From the NCBI GenBank assembly GCA_004555955.1, contig SFJG01000004.1:1-61853 (forward strand): a stretch of 61,853 nt of DNA, written 5' to 3'. The notes beneath the pieces were generated by a model that was given only the letters and a program-made list of their open reading frames with translations, was not told the origin of the DNA and made no database searches. The position numbers were made by a program, and so were the translations under genes. This stretch comes from Bacteroidales bacterium (lineage in GTDB: Bacteria; Bacteroidota; Bacteroidia; Bacteroidales; Muribaculaceae). Of the stretch, positions 1 to 7,353 are shown in pieces (position 1 is the first letter of the stretch; each line of letters starts with the position of its first letter).

Positions 1-160
1 TGAACATAAGGATATCAATGTAAAAGCTATCAGAATATTGAAACACGGCAAGAGAGCCAAATCACTAATCAAGTATGGTCTGGAAGAAATCGCAAACGTT
101 CTTCTAAGACCGCTCTACAAGCCGAAATTCGATGTGTTCAAATTTTTGTCATGTACTTAA
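1..160 (+). pseudogene. 3' end of a transposase gene, cut by the window edge
   Basis: An open frame enters from the left edge and stops at TAA 158-160, giving about 52 residues. The tail is basic and ends in PKFDVFKFLSCT, which resembles the C-terminus of IS4-type DDE transposases of Bacteroides as I remember them; this is from memory of the family, not a search. No catalytic residues lie in the visible part. Whether the gene is intact upstream cannot be seen. An inverted TTAACA/TGTTAA pair overlaps the stop (157-170) and could be part of the element end, but this is a guess. Confidence 0.45.
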
Positions 161-224
161 CATTTGTTAAGAAACAAACACATAAAATTATTCGTTTTAA
201 ATACTCAGGCTACAAAATAATTCG

Positions 225-232
225 TAAATTTG
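225..232 (+). promoter_or_regulatory. Bacteroidetes -7 box TAAATTTG
   Basis: TAAATTTG matches the TAnnTTTG -7 element of the Bacteroidetes primary sigma factor and lies 20 bases before the ATG at 253. No convincing TTTG -33 box is seen about 19 bases upstream, so strength is uncertain. Confidence 0.45.
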
Positions 233-252
233 TCAAGACAAACCTAATCAAT

Positions 253-2805
253 ATGAAACGAACACTACTCACTATGGCAATTGCAGTGGTAAGCATCGCA
301 GCAACTGCCGAAACATTTGTAATCGACGGCACAGATTATGATTACAACGTACTAACAAAACGGTCGATAGGACCAGGCGTAGAATACACTCGTCTGCGCA
401 TCCCCGACTTTCCTCTCAACGTCAACTATTTGGTTGTCGACCTAACTAACCCCTACAACAGCATCGAAACACAACAAGGCGGCGAAAAAACCGGCAGCAC
501 CGAGTTGCTTGCCTCTGCTTATAAGCGTATGCAAAACGAAGGCAAGAAACCATTGGGCGCACAAAACGGCAACTTCTGGGTTGTTTCCGGACAATGGATA
601 TACTCGCAATTCGCTTTAGGCACGACGTTTAACGCCTGCTTGAAAAACGGCAAAATCATCACCGAAACCAACTGCCACGCCGACCAATGGGACGGCGGTC
701 CGGCGCGCACCGGCGTCGTCGGAATCGATGCCGACAAAACGCTCCACATCGAATCGATGAAATGGCGCGGATATGCCAAGTCGGCTACTTGGGGCGACGC
801 ACAACACGAATTCTACCTCGCCAACAAGTTCTGCCGCAGCACCGGAGAAATGGTGCTCTACAACTCATACTACGGCAACACCAAGAAATTTCAAACCATC
901 GAGGAAGACAACGGCACCTGGAAGACGGTCGACAACAAGTCGTGCGAAGTATATATCAACCTCGACGAAGGTCAACAATGGGCTACGACAACCGACATTG
1001 TCGGCACCGTTATGCAAGTGCGCACCGACTGCGCAGCCGGCACTCTCGGCGACTACGACGCTTGCTTGGTAGGCTCAGGCGGCTACAAAACAGCACTCGA
1101 GCAGCTCAAACCGGGCGACAAAATCACGCTCAACTACACATGGCAGTCTGTTGCGACAGGCAATGACATCCCCCTCACGCAAGCAATCGGCGGAAATGCT
1201 ATGGTAATGATTGACGGTGAACTAACCGGTCGCAACGAAGACGAAACCTACAACTCACAGATATACTCGCGCTCGGCATACGGTATGAGTCAAGACGGCA
1301 AGACGCTCTACATGTTTGTCATCGACAAATCGCTCGACCCCACATACGGAAATTCCGCAGGCTGCACCACAAGCGTTATGTGCCAAATCATGAAGCAACT
1401 CGGCGCATGGACAGTGTGCAACGTCGATGCCGGCGGCTCGGCACAACTAATGGTCGAAGGTAACGTCGTCAACAAAACTACCGAAAGCACTCCACGCCCT
1501 GTTGCCAACGGTTGGATGGTCTACTCGGTAGCCCCCGACGACGAACAGTCGGACGTAATAACGCGCATCGAATTCCTCGACCCCGAACTCAACCTGCCCG
1601 TCTACACATCTTATCGTCCAACCATTCTGGGTTACAACTGCTACGGTGAGCTCATCGACAGCGACGTTCAAGGTTTTACGCTTCAATGCGACCCGGCGTT
1701 TGGCGAAACCGCCGGAGACACTTTCAACGTTTTCGGCAACATCGGCGCAACAACGCTCACGGCAAGCATCGGCGACATTAGCGTAACGAAAGACGTCAAC
1801 GTCGTTAACGCACAAGTAGAAATGCGCCTCAAAAACATTCTCATCGACAACCGCGAATACACAATCGAAGTCAACGCGTCAACGCTCTTAGGCACCTATC
1901 CGTGCGACCCGACACGACTTCAATGGACCGTTGCCGACGAAAGCGTGGCAACAATCACCAACGGCGTCCTCCGCGGCGTGGCTAACGGAACGACTACCAT
2001 CACCGGCACAATCAGCGAATTTACCACGACAGCTAACGTAACCGTCGAAATTCCCGAATCGACCACATTGCCCATCTTCACCGACTTCGAGCATGCCACA
2101 GTGTCGCAAACCGGCGGAACAGGAGCTACCGTAACAAAAGACGGCAACGGATTCAAGATTAACTACACCGGCAACGGCACAAGTCGCGGCGCATACCTGC
2201 AAGTGTTAAACGACTCGTATGCCTACAGCCTGCCATACGCTCTGAGAATCACAGTCAATCCCGGCAAAGCTATCATCAAAGGCATAACATTCTCGGGGAC
2301 AAACGCTCTCAATGTCAGCGTTCCCGTATTTACCGTCAACCTCCCCGAAGGGATGACTCAACTACCCGCCGACACCGACACAACCATCGACGTGCCCATC
2401 GACGAATGGTCGAACCCCGACGACATCGGCGTATATCCGCTACAATTACACTACCTGCGCTTCGCAATGGGCGCATCGACCAAAAACGAAGAGTTTGAAA
2501 TCAACGTGCGCGAATTTGCCGGCATATACAACAAAGATGCAGCCGTCACCACCACACGTTTTAACTCGTCGGCTCTCAAAGCATACCCCAACCCGACCGA
2601 CGGAATCGTTACCCTCACCGCGCCGGGCATCGAACGCGCAACTGTCACAATCTACAGCAGCACAGGTGCTAACGTGTTGAGCCAAAATGCAGAATTCATC
2701 GGCGGCAGCCACACGCTCAACCTCAGCAACCTCGCTCCGGGCATATACTTCGTTCGCATCGTTTCGGAAGGCAAGGCTCAGTCGTGCAGAATCATCGTGA
2801 AATAA
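253..2805 (+). CDS. Secreted phosphodiester glycosidase (NAGPA domain) with Ig-like domain and T9SS sorting domain
   Basis: The product has 850 residues. I start at ATG 253 because a typical signal peptide (MKRTLLTMAIAVVSIAATA) follows directly; an upstream in-frame ATG at 151 would place it internally. Residues about 90-440 match the NAGPA/DUF2233 phosphodiester glycosidase family, with NGNFW near 105, the VDAGGSAQL motif near 390 and a RPVANG stretch after it. The family cleaves sugar phosphodiester bonds, as in uncovering GlcNAc-1-phosphodiesters. A bacterial Ig-like (Big_2) domain follows at about 550-600. The last 75 residues are a type A T9SS sorting domain (AYPNPTDG, then GIYFVRI), so the protein is probably exported and anchored at the surface. 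It leads a three-gene run of exported proteins that ends at the terminator at 6204. The natural substrate is unknown; teichoic-acid-like polymers or capsule are possible. Confidence 0.8.
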   Translation: MKRTLLTMAIAVVSIAATAETFVIDGTDYDYNVLTKRSIGPGVEYTRLRIPDFPLNVNYLVVDLTNPYNSIETQQGGEKTGSTELLASAYKRMQNEGKKPLGAQNGNFWVVSGQWIYSQFALGTTFNACLKNGKIITETNCHADQWDGGPARTGVVGIDADKTLHIESMKWRGYAKSATWGDAQHEFYLANKFCRSTGEMVLYNSYYGNTKKFQTIEEDNGTWKTVDNKSCEVYINLDEGQQWATTTDIVGTVMQVRTDCAAGTLGDYDACLVGSGGYKTALEQLKPGDKITLNYTWQSVATGNDIPLTQAIGGNAMVMIDGELTGRNEDETYNSQIYSRSAYGMSQDGKTLYMFVIDKSLDPTYGNSAGCTTSVMCQIMKQLGAWTVCNVDAGGSAQLMVEGNVVNKTTESTPRPVANGWMVYSVAPDDEQSDVITRIEFLDPELNLPVYTSYRPTILGYNCYGELIDSDVQGFTLQCDPAFGETAGDTFNVFGNIGATTLTASIGDISVTKDVNVVNAQVEMRLKNILIDNREYTIEVNASTLLGTYPCDPTRLQWTVADESVATITNGVLRGVANGTTTITGTISEFTTTANVTVEIPESTTLPIFTDFEHATVSQTGGTGATVTKDGNGFKINYTGNGTSRGAYLQVLNDSYAYSLPYALRITVNPGKAIIKGITFSGTNALNVSVPVFTVNLPEGMTQLPADTDTTIDVPIDEWSNPDDIGVYPLQLHYLRFAMGASTKNEEFEINVREFAGIYNKDAAVTTTRFNSSALKAYPNPTDGIVTLTAPGIERATVTIYSSTGANVLSQNAEFIGGSHTLNLSNLAPGIYFVRIVSEGKAQSCRIIVK

Positions 2806-2835
2806 CAAAGAATCATACTAAAACAAACCTACATT

Positions 2836-3729
2836 ATGAAACTAAAACTAACAACTTTGGCACTCGCAATTGCCACACTCGCCTCAGCACAACAAGTGAC
2901 CGTGGTAAGTCACGAGCAATTGCTCCGCGGTGTCGAAAGCCAATGCTACTCGCCCGTAATCAGTAGCGACGGCACTAAAGTGCTCTTCACCGGAGAACGC
3001 TATAGCGGACTTAAACTCTACGACATCACCAACAACGTGACCACGCGCATTGCCGACGACGCAATGGCAGGATTTATGCCGACATTCTCTCCCGACGCCG
3101 ATAAGGTCTACTACTTGTCGCAAACCTCAAAAGATATGCTCACCTATCGCAGCGTGAAATGCTTCGACATTGCACAAGCAAAGAGCATCGACATCACCGC
3201 ACCCGAACGCGGTATGCGTAGCCCGGTTGCAACAAGCACCGGCATAATCACCGTCAGCGACAACGGACGTCAACTTCGAGGCAAAGCCGCCGGCACAACA
3301 GCCTACACCGACGGCAGCCAAATCGTAGTTGCAACCCCGACCGGCGAACGCACGCTCCGTCCCGTCGATACCAAATACTCCTACCTCTGGACAAGCCTTT
3401 CGCCCGACGGCTCGAAAATACTCTTCTACGCCGGCGGTGTAGGTGCATTCGTTTGCGACCTCCAAGGAAACATCATCGGCAGCTACGGACGTTGCTCGTC
3501 TCCGGCATGGTGCGGCAATAACCACATCGTAGTATGCCGCGAAACCTCCGACGGTCACCAATACGAATCGGCATCCCTCGAAATCGTCAGTCTCGACGGC
3601 AGCTACAGCCAACGTCTGACCGCCCCCGAATCGATGTCGTTCTCGCCAAGCGCTTCCGTCGACGGCTCTCGTCTGGTCTACAACACAATTGACGGCAGAT
3701 TGTTCCTTATGCAGTTAAACATCAAATAA
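2836..3729 (+). CDS. Exported TolB-like (PD40) beta-propeller protein
   Basis: The product has 297 residues with a signal peptide (about 1-18, ending ASAQ). The rest is a series of blades with motifs such as SPVISSDGTKVLFTG, PTFSPDADKVYYLS and TSLSPDGSKILFYAG, the SPDG-K-I pattern of TolB/WD40-like PD40 repeats. No enzymatic residues are recognised. Unlike both neighbours it has no T9SS sorting domain, so it is probably periplasmic. It lies 30 bases after the phosphodiester glycosidase and 10 before the amidase, so the three are probably co-transcribed. A binding or sensing role for wall or glycan fragments is only inferred from this context. Confidence 0.65.
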   Translation: MKLKLTTLALAIATLASAQQVTVVSHEQLLRGVESQCYSPVISSDGTKVLFTGERYSGLKLYDITNNVTTRIADDAMAGFMPTFSPDADKVYYLSQTSKDMLTYRSVKCFDIAQAKSIDITAPERGMRSPVATSTGIITVSDNGRQLRGKAAGTTAYTDGSQIVVATPTGERTLRPVDTKYSYLWTSLSPDGSKILFYAGGVGAFVCDLQGNIIGSYGRCSSPAWCGNNHIVVCRETSDGHQYESASLEIVSLDGSYSQRLTAPESMSFSPSASVDGSRLVYNTIDGRLFLMQLNIK

Positions 3730-3739
3730 TCGTGGCTCT

Positions 3740-6157
3740 ATGAAAAAGTTAGCAATGACAATATTAGCCGTAGCTGCAACATTGACAGCCTCGGCAACCG
3801 ACCTCAAAGACCTCAAAATCTACATCAACCCGGGTCACGGCGGCCACGACAGCGACGACCGTAACGTTGCCGTTCCTCCTTTCTCTTCGGGCGACCCCGA
3901 AGGCTACTGGGAGTCGAACAGCAACCTCTCTAAAGGCTTGCAGATGCGTGATATGCTCGAAAGTTTCGGCGCAGGCACAAAAATGTCGCGCGTTACAAAC
4001 ACCACCGACGACGACCGCGGCCTCACCGAAATCGACACCGAAGCAAACGGCTATGCCCCCGACTTTTTCTTCTCGATTCACAGTAACGCTACCGGCACTG
4101 CCAATCGCGTTAACCAACCGTTGATGCTCTACCGCGGGTTCAACAACGACCCGGTTTGGCCGGAAGCAAAAGTTATGTCGGAAATCCTGAACTATCAGTT
4201 GCTCGAAAACCGCGTCACTTCCTGGTCGAGCGAAAATATCTGGCTCGCAGGCGACTATGACTTCTACGATTGGGGCGTCGGCGTCGGTCTCGGCGTGCTT
4301 CGCACTCTGGCAGTTCCCGGCATGCTCTCCGAAGGTTCTTACCACGACTACATCCCCGAAACCTATCGTCTGCTCAACAACGACTACTGCTGGCTCGAAG
4401 CATACCACTTCGTCAAGTCGATTATGCAATACTTCAAAACGTCCGAATCGTTCTCGACAGGAACGGTTGCCGGCAGAGTGCTCGACGACCGCATGATTCG
4501 CACTGAAGCCATCTACAACAACATCTTCTACGGCAAAGACCAAGCTAAACCCGTCTGCGGCGCTACCGTAGAACTGCTCGATGCCTCAGGCAATGTGGTC
4601 GAATCGACTACCACCGACCAATACTTCAACGGCGTGTTTATGTTCAAGACAGTGGCTCCCGGCAACTACACCCTTCGCGTTAGCCATAGCGACTACCGCC
4701 CGTTCCAAAGCGACGTAACAGTTGCCGCCAACACCGTAACTTACTTCAATCCCGAAGTGAGCCGCATTCGCAACACCGCTCCGCAAGTCGAAGAATACTC
4801 TCCGATTTATGCCGACGGCGACCAACCGATTGCTTGCAACATCCCGGTTCGCATCAAGTTCAACTGGGATATGGACGTCACTTCGACCGAAAAGGCGTTC
4901 AGCATCACTCCGGCTGTCGAAGGCACACTGTCGTGGGAAGACTCGCAATACGTCCTTGTGTTCACCCCGAAAAAAGTGTACGACACCAACACTGTCTACA
5001 CAGTCAAAATCGACAAATCGGCTATGCATCCCGAAGGTATGACGATGACTGACGACTTCTCGTTCTCATTCAAAACCGCCGACTACAACGAGTACCAAAT
5101 TATTGAAGCATACCCGGCAAAAGGCTCGCGCGTGCACTACGCTTCTCCACTCCTTGAATTCCGCTTTGCAAGCCACCCCAACACGTCGTTCATCCAAGAT
5201 GAAATAACAATCACCGACGAAGCCGGCAAGCAGCTATCTTACAGCGCTCGTACAAAGAAAACAAGTACGATCAACGACGAATTCGGCTTCTTCCAGATGA
5301 AGCTTTCAAACAACCTCGAGCCCGGCAAAACCTACAAAGTAAACGTTGCCGACAACGTTCGCGACTATTACAACATCCCCATCGCCAACGGCTATAGCTA
5401 CGAATTTACGGCAGTCGACGCATCGACCGAAGGCGCTCCGTTTACGCTCGTTGAAGCTCTCGACGCAACGTCGTTGCTCGCAAAAGACGAGGCAGCAACA
5501 CGCAACGCAAAGTCGACAGCAGTTGCTCGCAACACGTCGACAAAACTCGAAGGAACGTCGTCGTACAAATTAGACTACACCTTCTCGGGTGCAACCGAAG
5601 GCAATGCCGCTTTCAAATTTGCCACAGCTCCGGCAACAACCTATTCGACAGCAAAATCAATCAACCTGAAAGTCTACGGCGACATGAGCGCAAACACCCT
5701 CCGTGCACGCTTCACAAACGGTTCCGACACTCGCTTGGTTGACCTTTGCAAACTCGACTTCATCGGCTGGCAAGACGTAGCAGTACCTCTCACCGAAGGC
5801 TTGGGCGAAGGCGAATACACCCTTGACGCTTTCGAAATCGCTCAATGCGACAAAGTGTACAGCAAAAAAGGCACGGTCTATCTCGACAAAATCCAGATTG
5901 GCACGGCTGCCGACGGCGGTATCCGGAACGTTGAATCGGCTTCGGTAAGAGTATATCCCAACCCTGCTTCCGAACTGCTCATCGCCAACGCCGACAAGAC
6001 TATTATCGGCATCGAGCTCATCTCGCTCGACGGCAAGAAAGTGGCTGCCGCAAAAGGCAACGTCTTAAACGTCAGCGAAGTGGCTTCGGGAATCTACATT
6101 GCCAAAATCTTCACGGCTAACGGATTCGGAACCAAACGAATTGCCGTTCGCCACTAA
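3740..6157 (+). CDS. Secreted N-acetylmuramoyl-L-alanine amidase (Amidase_3) with CnaB-like and Ig-like domains and T9SS tail
   Basis: The product has 805 residues and a signal peptide (1-19). Residues 25-235 form an Amidase_3 domain: INPGHGG with zinc ligand His33, Glu58 in the WES motif, SIHSNA with His114, and a late Glu in MLSEGSYHD that fits the catalytic acid. Such enzymes cut the MurNAc-L-Ala bond of peptidoglycan. A CnaB/carboxypeptidase-regulatory-like domain follows (about 245-345), then a Big_5-like Ig domain (about 348-450), further beta-rich modules, and a type A sorting domain (VYPNPAS to the end). The protein is therefore probably a surface or released amidase rather than a cell-division amidase. 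It is the last gene before the strong terminator at 6204. Confidence 0.8.
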   Translation: MKKLAMTILAVAATLTASATDLKDLKIYINPGHGGHDSDDRNVAVPPFSSGDPEGYWESNSNLSKGLQMRDMLESFGAGTKMSRVTNTTDDDRGLTEIDTEANGYAPDFFFSIHSNATGTANRVNQPLMLYRGFNNDPVWPEAKVMSEILNYQLLENRVTSWSSENIWLAGDYDFYDWGVGVGLGVLRTLAVPGMLSEGSYHDYIPETYRLLNNDYCWLEAYHFVKSIMQYFKTSESFSTGTVAGRVLDDRMIRTEAIYNNIFYGKDQAKPVCGATVELLDASGNVVESTTTDQYFNGVFMFKTVAPGNYTLRVSHSDYRPFQSDVTVAANTVTYFNPEVSRIRNTAPQVEEYSPIYADGDQPIACNIPVRIKFNWDMDVTSTEKAFSITPAVEGTLSWEDSQYVLVFTPKKVYDTNTVYTVKIDKSAMHPEGMTMTDDFSFSFKTADYNEYQIIEAYPAKGSRVHYASPLLEFRFASHPNTSFIQDEITITDEAGKQLSYSARTKKTSTINDEFGFFQMKLSNNLEPGKTYKVNVADNVRDYYNIPIANGYSYEFTAVDASTEGAPFTLVEALDATSLLAKDEAATRNAKSTAVARNTSTKLEGTSSYKLDYTFSGATEGNAAFKFATAPATTYSTAKSINLKVYGDMSANTLRARFTNGSDTRLVDLCKLDFIGWQDVAVPLTEGLGEGEYTLDAFEIAQCDKVYSKKGTVYLDKIQIGTAADGGIRNVESASVRVYPNPASELLIANADKTIIGIELISLDGKKVAAAKGNVLNVSEVASGIYIAKIFTANGFGTKRIAVRH

Positions 6158-6203
6158 AAAAAGTGAGCATTTTTCATAATTTGATATTTAAAAGTTAACA
6201 AGT

Positions 6204-6238
6204 AAGAGTCGGGCTCCTATAGCGCCCGACTCTTTTTT
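6204..6238 (+). terminator. Strong intrinsic terminator
   Basis: An 11-bp perfect stem (AAGAGTCGGGC with GCCCGACTCTT) encloses a 9-base loop and ends in a T run. It closes the exported-protein run 253-6157. Confidence 0.9.
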
Positions 6239-6301
6239 ATATACAAGCAATTGTATGTTGTAGAACATATTAAAATATAAATAGTTTTTAATTTATTTTA
6301 C

Positions 6302-6309
6302 TAAATTTG
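6302..6309 (+). promoter_or_regulatory. -7 box TAAATTTG for the kinase paralogue
   Basis: TAAATTTG lies 33 bases before ATG 6342, just after the terminator at 6204, in AT-rich sequence. A clear TTTG -33 box is not visible. Confidence 0.5.
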
Positions 6310-6341
6310 CAAAAACCAATTTAGAAGAAATTCAAAACATC

Positions 6342-7181
6342 ATGAAGATAATAGCAGACAGTAGCGCCTCAAGGACAGAATGGGTGCTTGTTGACGGAAA
6401 TACAGTGGTAGAACACGCATTCACAAAAGGACTCAACCCTTTCTTCCAATCGAGACGAGACATCAGCCACAGCATACGACTCGAACTCCCCGAAGCTTTC
6501 CTGAAAAAACGTTGGGAACACATCTATTTCTACGGCGCAGGCTGCGCTAACACCGACAAGAAGAAAATTGTCGAAGCCTCGCTCGTTGCCCAATTCAAAA
6601 CCCCGGTAACCGTCGAAAGCGACTTGCTCGGCGCCGCTCGAGGCTTGCTCATCAACGAGCCGGGTATTGCATGCATCCTCGGCAGTGGCTCAAACTCGTG
6701 CTACTACGACGGCAAGCAAATCGTCAAAAACGTGCGCTCACTCGGTTTCGTCCTCGGCGACGAAGGCTCCGCTTCGTATATCGGAAAGCGATTCGTCAGC
6801 GACTGCCTCAAAGACATCGCTCCCGAGCAGCTACGAAACTCTTTCTACGAATACATCAACAAGACGCCCGACGAAATCATGACGTCGATTTACGAAAATA
6901 CGCTCCCGGGCAATATGCTCAGCGTTTATTCGCGTTTCTTGATGGACAAACTCGAGATGGACTACGTCTACGACATCGTCTACAGCAGCATCAACGACTT
7001 CTTTACGCGCAACGTGGCGCAATACAACTATCGTGACCTCAACGTCTGCTTCGTCGGCTCAAATGCTTGCGCTTACTCCGGCGTCCTCAATGAAGTGGCT
7101 AAAAAATTCGGTATCAACATCCGAAAAATCCTGCCAAGTTCCGTACCCGGCTTAGTGCACTATCACGCCACTAACGACTAA
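6342..7181 (+). CDS. BadF/BcrA/NagK-family sugar-kinase paralogue with an altered phosphate-1 loop
   Basis: The product has 279 residues, the usual length of the bacterial GlcNAc/MurNAc kinase family (ASKHA fold). It is clearly a paralogue of the kinase at 20741-21583: both share YGAGC, GIACILG-GSNSC, LG-LGDEGS and a FVGS motif near the end. In this copy the N-terminal phosphate-binding loop reads DSSASRTEW where the paralogue reads DCGSTKIDW, so the central glycine and the Thr/Lys pair are replaced. The second phosphate motif (GSGSNSC) is kept. It may be a kinase of changed specificity, or a regulatory or inactive homologue. It has its own promoter and precedes the peptidoglycan salvage operon by 172 bases. 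Confidence 0.7.
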   Translation: MKIIADSSASRTEWVLVDGNTVVEHAFTKGLNPFFQSRRDISHSIRLELPEAFLKKRWEHIYFYGAGCANTDKKKIVEASLVAQFKTPVTVESDLLGAARGLLINEPGIACILGSGSNSCYYDGKQIVKNVRSLGFVLGDEGSASYIGKRFVSDCLKDIAPEQLRNSFYEYINKTPDEIMTSIYENTLPGNMLSVYSRFLMDKLEMDYVYDIVYSSINDFFTRNVAQYNYRDLNVCFVGSNACAYSGVLNEVAKKFGINIRKILPSSVPGLVHYHATND

Positions 7182-7292
7182 GCCTCCGCGCGATTCTATA
7201 TGCCCGGGGACTACTTGCATCTGAGGCAAATTCAAAAATCAGTTATTAAATATTAAATAACCTTTAATATAACAAATTAGATCAAATAATTT

Positions 7293-7323
7293 TTTCAAGA
7301 ACAGCGAGAATGTATTAAATTTG
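7293..7323 (+). promoter_or_regulatory. Promoter of the peptidoglycan salvage operon
   Basis: TTTC (7293-7296), 19 bases, then TAAATTTG (7316-7323) fits the Bacteroidetes TTTG-N19-TAnnTTTG promoter with one change. It lies 30 bases before ATG 7354, in the only gap over 30 bases between 7182 and 23092. Confidence 0.65.
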
Positions 7324-7353
7324 CGGAAATAGAACACTTTAAAAAACACGGTA

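Noticed and set aside
151..252. An N-terminal extension of the phosphodiester glycosidase from ATG 151
   Set aside because: It would start inside the transposase gene end and before the -7 box, and would bury the signal peptide.
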